From Adlercreutzia sp. ZJ176 (GTDB lineage Bacteria > Actinomycetota > Coriobacteriia > Coriobacteriales > Eggerthellaceae): a stretch of 64,000 nt of DNA. The DNA is taken from positions 124,001 through 188,000 of the forward strand of contig NZ_JAAKEC010000003.1 in the NCBI RefSeq assembly GCF_011038975.1. Direction: 5' to 3'. The notes beneath the pieces are model-generated. The model saw nothing but the letters and a program-made list of their open reading frames with translations. It was not told the DNA's origin and made no database searches. Position 1 is the first letter of the stretch, and every line of letters starts with the position of its first letter. Of this stretch, positions 1 through 8,490 are shown piece by piece. A program made the translations under genes and the position numbers.

Positions 1-146
1 AAAAAGATCGGCGCGATCAGGCGGCCCGCCACACGCATCTTCACGCTGTCAGGGTACTTCTTCTCGACGAACGCCGCCGTCAGAAACGCGCCCGCCGACG
101 CTCCGGCCAGGAAGAGATACCATGCGATCAAAGGTCCCCATACCAT
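1..146 (-). CDS. NrfD/PsrC-type membrane subunit of a Mo oxidoreductase (5' part only)
   Basis: The first 48 codons of a minus-strand gene that runs off the left edge. It starts with ATG at 146; an AGGTGA ribosome site lies just upstream and overlaps the stop codon of the FeS subunit gene. The visible protein opens with a hydrophobic helix beginning MVWGPLIAWYLFLAGAS, followed by a charged loop with VEKKYPDSVKMR and the start of a second helix. This pattern is typical of the polytopic NrfD/PsrC quinone-interacting subunit. Its place as third gene after a molybdopterin subunit and a four-cluster ferredoxin supports that role: electron transfer between the menaquinone pool and the FeS subunit. 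The rest of the gene is not in the window. Confidence 0.75.
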   Translation of the reverse strand, partial: MVWGPLIAWYLFLAGASAGAFLTAAFVEKKYPDSVKMRVAGRLIAPIF

Positions 147-151
147 CGTAA

Positions 152-688
152 TCACCTCACGTAGAAAATCTTGGAGTCGGTCAGGTTGCCCGCGATGGGC
201 CGTGCGTTCAGGCTCACGATCTCGCGGCTGATGTCGCTTCCGGGATCATCCAAGTCGCCGAACGTGCGAGCGCCCGAGATGCAGGTGCCCACGCACGACG
301 GAGGGTTGCCCACGTCCTCGCCGTCCCAGCAGAAGCGGCACTTCTCGATGACGCCCGTCGCCTCGATCTGGACGCGCGCGCCGTAGGGGCACGCCGCCAT
401 GCAGTACTTGCAGCCGATGCAGCGGCTCTCGTCGACGAGCACCACGCCGGAGTCGGTGGTGTAGGTGGCCTTCGTGGGGCACACGCTCTGGCACGGCGCG
501 TCGACGCAGTGCATGCATTGCGTCGGCACCACCTCGGCGTACACGCTGGGGTATTCGCCCTGCTCGAGGGTGTGGAACTTGATGAACGTCTCCTCGGGCT
601 CGAGGTGGTTCCGCATCTGGCACGCCAGGCGGCAGGCGAAGCACCCCACGCACTTCTTGGTGTTGATGAGCATTCCGTAGCGAGTCAT
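152..688 (-). CDS. 4Fe-4S ferredoxin subunit (DmsB/NrfC-like) of a Mo oxidoreductase
   Basis: A 178-residue electron-transfer subunit. Four cysteine clusters are visible in order: CVGCFACRLAC (about 14-24), CMHC...CQSVCP (about 58-71), CIGCKYCMAACP (about 90-101) and CRFC...CVGTC (about 117-136), the layout of the DmsB/PsrB/NrfC family that holds four [4Fe-4S] clusters. It has no signal peptide, as expected for a subunit co-exported with a Tat-carrying partner. Its ATG lies one base after the catalytic gene, and its stop overlaps the ribosome site of the membrane subunit, so the three genes form one operon. It passes electrons between the membrane subunit and the molybdopterin subunit. The substrate cannot be read from this gene. 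Confidence 0.9.
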   Translation of the reverse strand: MTRYGMLINTKKCVGCFACRLACQMRNHLEPEETFIKFHTLEQGEYPSVYAEVVPTQCMHCVDAPCQSVCPTKATYTTDSGVVLVDESRCIGCKYCMAACPYGARVQIEATGVIEKCRFCWDGEDVGNPPSCVGTCISGARTFGDLDDPGSDISREIVSLNARPIAGNLTDSKIFYVR

Positions 689-689
689 G

Positions 690-2888
690 TTACGCCTCCA
701 CCTTCTTCACCGTCACGGCCACTTCCTGGCTCATGGCCGAGCCCACGCCGGGCTCCATGCGGAAGGGGACGAAGTCCATGTGGTTGATGCCTAAGCCGCG
801 CGCATGCGTCTGGTACGGCGACGTGATGCCGTAATGCGTCGGGAGGAACAGCACGCCCGGCTTCACGCGCTGGGTCACGTGCACGCGCACCTTGCCCGCA
901 TGCTCGCTCGACGCCACCTCGACCAGGTCGCCGTCGGCGATGCCGCGCGCGGCCGCGTCGGACGCCGCCATCCACAGGCGCTCCAGGTCGTAGTCGCGCG
1001 AGACCGCGTTGAGCGCGGGGATGTTCATGGTCATGGTGTGCGAGTGGATGCCCTGCTTGCCGCCGATCAGGTACAGCTCGCCTTCCTTCGCCTCCACCAG
1101 GCGCGGCGCGAAGCCGATCACCGCGCTGCGGCCCGCCTCGGCCGCCTTGTCGCTCTTGAACTCGAACTTCCCCGACGGGGTCTTGAACTTCGGCACGCCG
1201 TAGGTGAAGTGCGGGTCGGCGAGCTCCACCACGCCCTTCTCGCAGACCTCCTCGAGCGTCACGCCCACGCTCTCGAGCTGCGCCGAGGCCAGCTCCTCCA
1301 GCGTGAAGTCGAAGTACTCGCCCACGCCGCACGCGCGCGCCAGCCCGGTGAAGATCTCATCGCACGAGCGCGTCTCAGGATGCACGCGCTCGAGCGCCGG
1401 CGTGCGCATGCCCACGTAGTGCTTCTTGCCGCCGATGAAGTCCGGCAGCTCCATGCGCTCCAGGTACGTGCACTCGGGCAGCACGTAGTCGGAGAGCACC
1501 GCCGTCTCGCTCATCTGCACGTCGATGGTCACCACCAGCTCGGCCTTGTCCAGGCCCTCGCGCCACACCTTCGGCTGCGCGTAGCCCTGCGCCGCGTTGG
1601 AGTTGTAGAAGAAGAACGCCTTCATGTCCCCGTCGAGCGCCGCCTGCAGGGCCGCCAGGTTGCTGCCCATGCCCGAGGGCACCAGCGGAAATGCCGCGTC
1701 GCCCACGCGCTTCTTCGCGGGCTTCGGCACGGAGGGGAACTTTTGCGCGTCGAGGCTGCCGGGCTTCGGCGAGGAGGTGATGAGCGCGCCGCCCTTCTGC
1801 CCCCAGCTGCCCAGAAGCGCGTTCACGGCCGTCACGCCGCGCGCCGTGTCGAACGAGTTCGCGTACGAGCAGCCGAACGCCGCGCGCCACGAGGGCTCGA
1901 TCGCCGCCGCCGGGGCGGCCTTCGCCAAGGCGCGCGCCAGCTCGGTGATGGTGTCGGCCGGAACCTCGCAGACGCCCTCGGCCCACTTGGGCGTGCACGA
2001 GGCGATGTTCTGAGCGAACTCCTCGAAGCCGACGGTATGCTCCTCCACGAACGTGCGGTCGTAGAGGTCCTCGGCGATGAGCACGTGGGCGATGCCCATG
2101 AGCAAGGCCAGGTCAGTGCCGGGCTTGATGGGCACCCAGTCGGTGGCGAACACGCCGGAGTTGCTCAGGCGCGGGTCCACCACCACGATGCGCTTGGCGG
2201 CGTCAGCCGCGTCGGCGAGGCTCTTCACCGACGACGGGCGGATGGCGTCGCCGTAGCTGCGGCCGATGAACACCACCATCTTGGCGTTGGCGAAGTCCAC
2301 CGAGAAGTTCGACGCGCCCGTGGTGTGGACGATGCCGCTCTCCTTCGACGAGTTGCACGCCGCGCCGTGCGTGTACACGTTGGCCGACCCGAGCGCGTTC
2401 ATGAAGCGCGGGCCGTAGTACTTGCCCGACGGGCGCGGGTCGTGGATGAGCGCCACCGACTCAGGGCCGTTCTTCGCGATGATGGATTGCACGCGCTCGC
2501 CGATCTCCGCGAACGCGTCATCCCAGCTGATGGGCTCGAACGTGCCGTCGTCCTTGCGGCGCAGCGGCTGGGTGACGCGCTCGTCCGAATACGCCATCTG
2601 GGCCAGGCCGTGGGCGCGGCCGCAGACCGTGCCCTTCGAGTAGGGGTGGCCCTTGAGCCCCTCAACCGTCCACAGCTTTCCGCCGACCGTCGTGGCCGTG
2701 AGGCCGCACTTGCTCGAGCAGCCGTTGCACAGCGACGGCGCCGTGCGAACGTCCGGGGCGGCCTCAGCCGCGTGCGCGCGCTCGGTCATCAGGCTGCCGA
2801 CGGGCGCGGCGACGGCGCCCGTCGCCGCAAGCGCCGCCGTCGCGCCTGCGCCCTTCACGAACGTGCGCCGAGACATGCTCTCTGTCAT
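690..2888 (-). CDS. Tat-exported molybdopterin oxidoreductase, catalytic subunit
   Basis: A 732-residue member of the DMSO-reductase superfamily. The N terminus has a twin-arginine signal (SRRTFVKGAG, residues 6-15) followed by an alanine-rich h-region, so it acts outside the membrane. A [4Fe-4S] motif C54-X2-C57-X3-C61-X27-C89 follows. Cys178 in the HGAACNSSKESG segment sits where the family carries its Mo ligand; a cysteine there would favour a polysulfide/thiosulfate/tetrathionate-type enzyme over a serine-ligated DmsA, but this is inference. Eggerthellaceae encode many such paralogues with different substrates (sulfoxides, catechols and others), so the substrate is unassigned. First gene of the operon, divergent from a LuxR regulator. 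Confidence 0.88.
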   Translation of the reverse strand: MTESMSRRTFVKGAGATAALAATGAVAAPVGSLMTERAHAAEAAPDVRTAPSLCNGCSSKCGLTATTVGGKLWTVEGLKGHPYSKGTVCGRAHGLAQMAYSDERVTQPLRRKDDGTFEPISWDDAFAEIGERVQSIIAKNGPESVALIHDPRPSGKYYGPRFMNALGSANVYTHGAACNSSKESGIVHTTGASNFSVDFANAKMVVFIGRSYGDAIRPSSVKSLADAADAAKRIVVVDPRLSNSGVFATDWVPIKPGTDLALLMGIAHVLIAEDLYDRTFVEEHTVGFEEFAQNIASCTPKWAEGVCEVPADTITELARALAKAAPAAAIEPSWRAAFGCSYANSFDTARGVTAVNALLGSWGQKGGALITSSPKPGSLDAQKFPSVPKPAKKRVGDAAFPLVPSGMGSNLAALQAALDGDMKAFFFYNSNAAQGYAQPKVWREGLDKAELVVTIDVQMSETAVLSDYVLPECTYLERMELPDFIGGKKHYVGMRTPALERVHPETRSCDEIFTGLARACGVGEYFDFTLEELASAQLESVGVTLEEVCEKGVVELADPHFTYGVPKFKTPSGKFEFKSDKAAEAGRSAVIGFAPRLVEAKEGELYLIGGKQGIHSHTMTMNIPALNAVSRDYDLERLWMAASDAAARGIADGDLVEVASSEHAGKVRVHVTQRVKPGVLFLPTHYGITSPYQTHARGLGINHMDFVPFRMEPGVGSAMSQEVAVTVKKVEA

Positions 2889-2978
2889 CCCGCATCCTTT
2901 CTCTCGTCCGAAGCGAGGCCGCGCACCCGGGCGGGCAAGCCGCCGCAGCGTCGCGACGCGCCTAGCGGGCCTGCCGCA

Positions 2979-3026
2979 TGCGAGCCGCAGCCGCCGGCCG
3001 CCGCGTGCGAGCCGCAGCCGCCGGCC
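2979..3026. repeat. 21-bp direct repeat in the divergent intergenic region
   Basis: The same 21 bases (starting TGCGAGCCGCAG) occur at 2979-2999 and 3006-3026, a 27-base period, in the GC-rich leader of the Mo-enzyme operon. They are probably a local slippage duplication; no function is evident. The whole 2889-3208 gap (320 bases) holds this repeat, the palindrome at 3099-3117 and the leaders of the two divergent genes. Confidence 0.7.
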
Positions 3027-3098
3027 TGCCGCAACCGCGCAGGTGGCGCAACCTCTTTCCTCCTAAGGCGCATCATAGGGAGGGGCGCGGGGGCCATT

Positions 3099-3117
3099 AT
3101 CATCAGTTTCTGATGAT
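3099..3117. promoter_or_regulatory. Perfect palindrome ATCATCAG-TTT-CTGATGAT, candidate operator
   Basis: Eight-base arms separated by three bases, in an A/T-rich patch of an otherwise GC-rich gap. It lies about 92 bases before the LuxR-type gene and 211 before the Mo-enzyme start, between the divergent transcripts. The dyad is what a dimeric HTH regulator binds; the adjacent LuxR protein is the obvious candidate, but that is inference. Confidence 0.5.
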
Positions 3118-3208
3118 TCCCGCGTTTGCGCAGATGGTAAGCTGTGCGTAAAGCGAGAAGGATACGCGGGGGAACGAGTGCCCGCAGAGGGGCGCAGAGG
3201 GGGGATGC

Positions 3209-4726
3209 ATGGGGGAGGCAGCCGTCGCCACGCCTAGCAGAACGAGCATGCGGCAGACTTGGAGGGCGCTGCGCCTGCGGCACGTGGGCATGGCGTTCTT
3301 CTGGGCTTGCAGCATGCTCACGTTCCGCAGCTCGATCTTGCTCCAAGGTCCGGCCGACACGCCGGGCATCGCGACGCTCGTGGTCGTCGTCTCCTTCGTC
3401 GTGAACATGACCGTGCTGTTCGCGTTGGCCGCGCGCGCCGAGCACAACCCGCTGTTCTTCCGCCGCATCCCTTTGCCCGCCGTGGGCGCCGTCATCGTGG
3501 CAGGGCTCATACTCGTCGAGGAGTCGGGGCGGCTCTCCTGGCCGCCGGCCCTCTACGCGTGCCTGTGCGCAGGAGCCATGCTCGCCGGCGCCGGCTACGG
3601 CTTTCTGTGGGGAAGCTGGGCCGAATGCTTCGGCCGCATGCACCCCTCGCGCACGGCGCTCTACATCCCCTTGGCCTTCCTGCTGACGGCGCTGCTGTTC
3701 CTCGGCATCACGCTCCTGGCCGACAGCACGCCCGTGCCCGCGCTGGCCCTCGTGATCCCGTTGCCGCTCATCTCGCTGGGATGCCTTGCGCGCTGCCGCG
3801 ACGAGTACGCCGCCGCCGTGGTGTCGAAGGCCCCCGCCGTCGCGCAGAGCCGCGCGGCGCTCAACTCGCTTCTGGGCCTCATCATAGCCGTCATGGTGCT
3901 GTCGACCCTGTTCGGACTCGTGTGGGAGATGGCCGTGCTCTCGGTGCGCTCCGTCACCAACGCGCACCAGATACCCCTGTTCGGCAACTTGATCATCGCG
4001 ATCGGGATCATCGTGTTCGTGCAGGCGGCGCACAAGCACATCAACCTGACCACGGCGCTGCGCGTCATCATTCCCGTCCTCGTGCTGCTGTTCGCCGTCT
4101 TCCCCTGCCTCTGGCAGTCGAACCCCGTCTTCCTCAACGCCGTCATGAGCACCTGCCACGGCCTGTTCGACGTGGTGCTCTGGTACGCCGTGGCCACCGC
4201 GGCCTACGACTTCGGGGTGTCCGGCTTCGTGACGGGCGGCATCGTGCGCGCGCTGTCCATCCTCATGCGCCTCATCGGGATCGGCATCGGATACGTGATC
4301 ATGCTCGTCCCCGAGAGCTCGACGATCCTGCTCGTCGCCACCTCCGCCGCAGCCCTCTACGCGCTCTGCATGCTGCTCGCGTTCCTCTACACGCAGCGGA
4401 GGCGCTCGCGGAAAGACGCCCTGGAGGAAGCCGAGAGGCGGGAGGCGGAAGAGGCGGCGAAGAAGCAGGCGGAGGAGAAGGGCGCCGCGCGCGACGCGCA
4501 CGAGGCGCAGCCCGACGTGTTCGCCGCCATCGCCGAGGACTACGGGCTCACGCGCCGCGAGGCCGAGGTGCTCCCCTTCCTCGCGCGCGGGCGCTCGGCG
4601 CGCGTCATCGCCGATGCGCTCTTCGTGTCGGAGAGCACCATCCGCACGCACACGCGCCGCATCCTCGAGAAGACCGACCTGCACTCGAAGCAGCAGCTCA
4701 TCGACCTCATCGAGCACTACGAGTAG
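3209..4726 (+). CDS. LuxR-family regulator with N-terminal polytopic membrane domain
   Basis: A 505-residue protein with two parts. Residues about 25-395 form roughly twelve hydrophobic helices, an MFS-like sensor domain. After a charged coiled linker rich in Glu/Ala/Lys (about 400-440) comes a LuxR/GerE helix-turn-helix at the C terminus, with LTRREAEVLPFLARGRSARV and the recognition-helix segment SESTIRTHTRRILEK. This architecture is greatly expanded in Eggerthellaceae, usually beside respiratory or catabolic Mo-enzyme operons that the regulator controls. Here it is divergent from such an operon. A purine-rich stretch before the ATG at 3209 serves as ribosome site; an in-frame ATG at 3248 is an alternative start. 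The ligand is unknown. Confidence 0.88.
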   Translation: MGEAAVATPSRTSMRQTWRALRLRHVGMAFFWACSMLTFRSSILLQGPADTPGIATLVVVVSFVVNMTVLFALAARAEHNPLFFRRIPLPAVGAVIVAGLILVEESGRLSWPPALYACLCAGAMLAGAGYGFLWGSWAECFGRMHPSRTALYIPLAFLLTALLFLGITLLADSTPVPALALVIPLPLISLGCLARCRDEYAAAVVSKAPAVAQSRAALNSLLGLIIAVMVLSTLFGLVWEMAVLSVRSVTNAHQIPLFGNLIIAIGIIVFVQAAHKHINLTTALRVIIPVLVLLFAVFPCLWQSNPVFLNAVMSTCHGLFDVVLWYAVATAAYDFGVSGFVTGGIVRALSILMRLIGIGIGYVIMLVPESSTILLVATSAAALYALCMLLAFLYTQRRRSRKDALEEAERREAEEAAKKQAEEKGAARDAHEAQPDVFAAIAEDYGLTRREAEVLPFLARGRSARVIADALFVSESTIRTHTRRILEKTDLHSKQQLIDLIEHYE

Positions 4727-4751
4727 CGGGCGGCGGCGTGCCGCCACCCGC
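4726..4751 (+). terminator. GC-rich hairpin directly after the LuxR gene
   Basis: GCGGG-c-GGCGG-cgtg-CCGCC-a-CCCGC forms a ten-pair stem with one mismatch right at the stop codon. There is no T-tract, so intrinsic termination is uncertain; it may only protect the mRNA end. Confidence 0.35.
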
Positions 4752-4977
4752 AAGTGCCCGTGCGCGGGCGCGGGAGCGAGCGGCTCTGCCCGCAAGTGCC
4801 CGCGCGCCCATGCGCCGCAAGCGCACAGCGCTCCCCGAAGGAAGGCGTTGCGCCCGCGTCCGCATGCGCTACCATGGGTCCAAGACCGCACACGCGCGAA
4901 CCGTCGCGCGCGTTCAGGCGAAAACTGCCGCATCCCTGACCGCGCACGCCGGCGCGCATCGCGAAAAGGAGGCGCCC

Positions 4978-5829
4978 ATGACGTTTCGACTCGGACTCGC
5001 CCAGTGCACGCACCCCGCCGACGGCGACGTGATCGCGCTCGTGGAGCGCTGCGCCCGCGACGCACAGGCAGCCGGCGTCGATTTGCTCGCCTTCCCCGAG
5101 TGCCTCATGACGCCGTTCGAGAAGACGCGCGAAGACTTCCTCGCCTCGGCCGAGCCGCTCGACGGCGCCTTCTCCCAGGAAATGAGCCGCATCGCCGCCG
5201 CATATAACCTCTGGATGGTCTACACGATGAACGAGCGGGCCGACGGCGCGGAAGAGGGGCTTGCGGGAAGCAGGGCGGCGGCCGGCAGCGACGCGCCCGC
5301 AGCCGACGTGCGCCTCCCCTACAACACGGCGGTGGTGGTTGACGGTGCGGGCACGCGGCGCGGGTTCTACCGCAAGATCCACCTGTTCGACGCCGGCGAC
5401 TGCCGCGAGTCGGAGCGCATGGCGGCGGGCGGGGAGCTGTTCGCGCCCATCGACACGCCGTTTTGCAAGCTCGGACTCGCCATCTGCTACGACCTGCGCT
5501 TCCCCGAGGTGATGCGCGCCGCCGCCTGCGCCGGATGCGAGCTGTTCGTGCTGCCCGCCGCGTGGGTGGACGGCCCGCGCAAGGCCGACCAGTGGACGGC
5601 GCTCCTCACCGCGCGCGCCGTCGAGAACGAGATGTACGTGGCGGGCCTCTCGCGCGCCGACGAGCGCTGCATCGGGTGCAGCCGCGTGGTCGACCCCTTC
5701 GGCGCCACCGTCGCCGAGGCGCCCGGCAAGACGCCCGCGCTCCTCACGGCCGACATCGACCTCGCGCGCGTGCGCGCGGCGCGCGCAGCCGTACCCGTGT
5801 TCGAGCACCGCCGCCCCAGCCTCTACTAA
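4978..5829 (+). CDS. Carbon-nitrogen hydrolase (nitrilase superfamily, omega-amidase-like)
   Basis: A 283-residue enzyme of the nitrilase superfamily, which hydrolyses non-peptide C-N bonds such as amides. The Glu-Lys-Cys triad is visible: Glu41 in LAFPEC, Lys133 in FYRKIHLFD and Cys170 in LAICYDLRFPE. The CYDLRFPE form resembles omega-amidase/NIT2-type members, which deamidate alpha-ketoglutaramate, but the substrate is not proven. An Ala/Gly-rich insertion at about 88-110 lengthens the loop before YNTAVVV. The ATG at 4978 is preceded by AAAAGGAGG with ideal spacing, so upstream in-frame codons are not used. It is a single gene between the LuxR gene and the convergent channel genes. It probably acts in the cytoplasm. 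Confidence 0.85.
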   Translation: MTFRLGLAQCTHPADGDVIALVERCARDAQAAGVDLLAFPECLMTPFEKTREDFLASAEPLDGAFSQEMSRIAAAYNLWMVYTMNERADGAEEGLAGSRAAAGSDAPAADVRLPYNTAVVVDGAGTRRGFYRKIHLFDAGDCRESERMAAGGELFAPIDTPFCKLGLAICYDLRFPEVMRAAACAGCELFVLPAAWVDGPRKADQWTALLTARAVENEMYVAGLSRADERCIGCSRVVDPFGATVAEAPGKTPALLTADIDLARVRAARAAVPVFEHRRPSLY

Positions 5830-5872
5830 AAGAAGGCAACCGGGCGTATCCCAGCTACCCGGGCAGCCCTGG

Positions 5873-7228
5873 TCAGCCGCGCGCCTCGGCCCGTGCATCC
5901 GCCCCTTCGGCACCTTCCGCCTGCGCGTCCGCACCTTCCGCGCCCTGCGCGCCTTCGGCACCCTTGCCCTTCGCGCCCTGCTCGCCCAGCCACGAGCGCG
6001 GCACGGGCACGGCGGCGCCGATGGCCGCGGCCGCCAGCATCACGAGCACGCCCTTCACCGGGAAGCACAGGAAGAGCAGCAGCGCCACCATGATCGGCTG
6101 GCGCATGACGCAGCCCAAGAGGCCCGCCGTGCACGCGCACAGGCAGAACACCGCGTCGGCGCCGGTGAGCGCCGCGAAGCCGTAGCCGAGGCTGATGCCG
6201 GCGAAGATGATCGGGAAGAAGTGCCCGCCGCGCCAGCCGAGGCCCAGGCACACCTGCGTCACCACGACCTTCACGAGGCACGTGACGATGAGCACGCCCG
6301 CGCCGAGCGCCGTCCACATCCCCTCGAGCTCGATGGCCTGCTCCTCGCCCGCGAACATCGCGAAGGGCAGGACCACGCCCGCGCACCCCAAGATGACGCC
6401 CGCGACCAGCGCCTTCACCACCGGGCGGTCGCCCATCGCCCGCGCGACGGCGCCCACGAGAACGCCGCTCGCAAGGTAGAGCGCGCCCGCCGCCGCCCCC
6501 GCGAGCGCCAGCGGCACGCCCCACGCCAGCTCGTAGGCGCCCACCTCGATCCCCGAGAAGTGCGGAAGGCCGCCGCCCATGCCGAACAAGTCGCCCAGCA
6601 GCATCATCATGCCGAGGGCGCCGGCCACCGCGCACAGGTACACCGCCGTCTTCGTCGCGCGCGGCACGTTCAGCTGCATCCCGCCGCGCGCGTCGCGCGC
6701 CCCGTCGGCGCTGCCCACCAGCGGCACCGCGAGGCCGAACAGCGGCGCAGCGAAGATGGCGCTCACCACCGCCGAGACGCCCACCGACGACAGCTCGCGG
6801 AACTCCGCGCCCAGAAAGCGCAGGCGGTCGCCCACCCACGTGCACAGGCCCGCGATCACGCCCGTGAGCCCCGCCTCGGGGCCGATGCTCCCGCCGAACA
6901 GAAGCGGCAGCAGCGCGCCGAAGAACGACGCGCCCATGTGGTTGTACTCGTAGCGGCTGTCGCGCTTGACCTTGCCGAGCACCTCGTTGAGCCCCTCGGG
7001 GTAGTCGCCGAACCGCTTCGTGAACAGCCCGACGGCAAGCCCGCCTGCCGCGCACACCACGACCGGGTACCATATCGGGGAGCCCAGCGCCTCGGGCACC
7101 GTCCCCCACAGAAACCCGATGCCGCTGTTCATCAGGAAGAAGAACGCCCACGCGAACGCGCCCGCCGCGGCGCCGAGCGCCACCGCGCACACCACGAAGA
7201 TCGTCCAGCGCACTGCCTTGCCTATCAT
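5873..7228 (-). CDS. ClC-family chloride channel/transporter
   Basis: A 451-residue polytopic protein with the ClC signature FGGSIGPEAGLTGVIAG at about 112-128. In Escherichia coli ClC-ec1 the equivalent motif is GREGP, whose Glu is the gating glutamate required for H+ exchange; here that position is Ile (GSIGP), so uncoupled anion conduction is plausible. Hydrophobic helices fill residues 1-415. The last 35 residues are a low-complexity Gly/Ala/Glu/Gln tail with repeated GAEGA units, probably cytoplasmic and disordered. The start overlaps the stop of the upstream K+ channel gene (ATGA), so the two are translationally coupled. Possible roles are anion homeostasis or acid stress. Confidence 0.85.
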   Translation of the reverse strand: MIGKAVRWTIFVVCAVALGAAAGAFAWAFFFLMNSGIGFLWGTVPEALGSPIWYPVVVCAAGGLAVGLFTKRFGDYPEGLNEVLGKVKRDSRYEYNHMGASFFGALLPLLFGGSIGPEAGLTGVIAGLCTWVGDRLRFLGAEFRELSSVGVSAVVSAIFAAPLFGLAVPLVGSADGARDARGGMQLNVPRATKTAVYLCAVAGALGMMMLLGDLFGMGGGLPHFSGIEVGAYELAWGVPLALAGAAAGALYLASGVLVGAVARAMGDRPVVKALVAGVILGCAGVVLPFAMFAGEEQAIELEGMWTALGAGVLIVTCLVKVVVTQVCLGLGWRGGHFFPIIFAGISLGYGFAALTGADAVFCLCACTAGLLGCVMRQPIMVALLLFLCFPVKGVLVMLAAAAIGAAVPVPRSWLGEQGAKGKGAEGAQGAEGADAQAEGAEGADARAEARG

Positions 7229-8214
7229 GGGAGCTCCTCCCCTTCCGCGCGCGCCGACACGCCCGCGCCCGCGCGCTCATCTTCCTCAGCTGGTCGCGCC
7301 GCAGGTGCCGCGCCTGCGCGCGCGTCCTCTGCGCGCTCTGCTTCCACCGCGCGCTCCGCTTCCGCCGCATGCCTCTCCGCTTCCGCCGCATGCCTCTCCG
7401 CTTCCGCTTCCACGCGCTCCGCTTCCGCATCTGCGCGCTCCGCGTCCTCTGCGTCCGCCTTGCGCCGGTCCTCCTGACGGAACTCCGCCACGAATCCCGC
7501 CGAGAAGATGCCCGCCGGTATCGCCACCACCGCAATGGAGAGCGCCATGGTGGCGAACCCGATGAGCCTTCCCGCCGGCGTGATGGGAACCAGATCGCCG
7601 TAGCCCGTCGAAGTCACCGTCGTCATCGCCCAGTACAGCCCCGTGAGCACGCTGTCGAACTGGTCAGGCTGCACCGCGTGCTCGGCCTCGTACATGAGCA
7701 CGCTCGCCGCGATGCACAGAAGCGCCAGGACCATGAGCGACGCCACGATCTCCTGCCGGTGCTTGACCAGCACGCGCGAGAGCGACTTCAGCCCGCGCAT
7801 GTAGCGCGTGACCTTGATGAGGCGCACGAGGCGGATCACGCGCACCGCGTCCGTCAGCGCCACCGACTCGGGGGCGAGAAACGCGAAGAGCGCCGGGAGA
7901 AACGCCAGCACGTCGACGATCCCCATGACCGAAAAGATGTAGCGCAGCCGCGCCCGCACCGGCGTGCACTCGGGATGATCCTTGTCAGCCACCCACACGC
8001 GGCAGAGGTACTCAACCGCGAACACGCCGGTGGAGCAAAGGCTGACGATGCTCACGGCTCCCGTCGCAAGCGGAGAGAGGACCTGGCCCGTCGTGCCCAC
8101 CAGAAGCGCGTTCGCCACGATGAGCGTCACCAGGGCGAAGCTCAGGGCGCGCCCTGCGGCGCTCGCCTCCTCGGGGCGCTCGAGCGCCAGATAGATCCAC
8201 TGCTTCGCCGTCAT
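7225..8214 (-). CDS. Voltage-gated-type potassium channel with charged C-terminal tail
   Basis: A 329-residue ion channel of the six-helix type. An S4-like segment with regularly spaced arginines (RVIRLVRLIKVTRYMR) precedes the pore, whose selectivity filter reads TVTSTGYGDLVP, the K+ channel signature TxGYGD. The C terminus from about residue 245 is an Ala/Glu/Arg-rich stretch of heptad-like repeats (RHAAEAE twice in tandem), likely a helical coiled tail. The ATG at 8214 has GGAGGTG seven bases upstream; the frame stays open further upstream, but this start best fits the family. First gene of a two-gene unit with the ClC gene, suggesting coordinated K+ and Cl- conductance. Confidence 0.87.
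   Translation of the reverse strand: MTAKQWIYLALERPEEASAAGRALSFALVTLIVANALLVGTTGQVLSPLATGAVSIVSLCSTGVFAVEYLCRVWVADKDHPECTPVRARLRYIFSVMGIVDVLAFLPALFAFLAPESVALTDAVRVIRLVRLIKVTRYMRGLKSLSRVLVKHRQEIVASLMVLALLCIAASVLMYEAEHAVQPDQFDSVLTGLYWAMTTVTSTGYGDLVPITPAGRLIGFATMALSIAVVAIPAGIFSAGFVAEFRQEDRRKADAEDAERADAEAERVEAEAERHAAEAERHAAEAERAVEAERAEDARAGAAPAARPAEEDERAGAGVSARAEGEELP
7359..7400 (-). repeat. 21-bp tandem duplication in the K+ channel tail
   Basis: Two identical 21-base units (7359-7379, 7380-7400) encode the heptad RHAAEAE twice. This is an in-frame duplication, typical of slippage in an alanine/glutamate helix. Confidence 0.85.
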
Positions 8215-8446
8215 GGGCACCTCCTTCGCCCTCCCTTGTCTCGCCCGGCCGCGCCGAGGCACGCCGGGCTCTCCGACCCCTCCGGGTGCGCCGGGCCGCG
8301 TCCGCCAGGCCCGCTCCACCGAGCCCGCCCGGCCGGGCCAGGCCCGCCGGACCGCGCAAACCCCTGCATTTCGTCACAACCTCTTATGGTAAAGCAAAAG
8401 GCGCGCGAGGGCACGCACGTTCGCGCATCACCGCGCCGCTTCGCAC

Positions 8447-8452
8447 TATAAT
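8447..8452 (+). promoter_or_regulatory. -10 box TATAAT before the DUF2130 gene
   Basis: A perfect TATAAT stands out from the surrounding GC-rich DNA, 38 bases before the start codon. No convincing -35 box was found at normal spacing. Confidence 0.45.
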
Positions 8453-8490
8453 AGGCAGATCGAGACAACGAGAGCGACAGGACGTGACCC

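Noticed and set aside
2979-3026. CRISPR-like repeat in the Mo-enzyme leader
   Set aside because: Only two copies with a six-base gap; a local duplication.
804-3113. A 769-codon plus-strand open frame opposite the Mo-enzyme gene
   Set aside because: The minus strand encodes a complete, recognisable enzyme. The plus frame is Arg/His/Ala-rich, typical of antisense frames in high-GC DNA.
3259-4977. Upstream extension of the C-N hydrolase frame through the LuxR gene
   Set aside because: It lies in another frame of a clear LuxR gene, and the hydrolase has an ideal ribosome site at 4978.
2885-5065. A 726-codon minus-strand frame opposite the LuxR gene
   Set aside because: Arg/Glu/His-rich antisense shadow of real genes with no family features.
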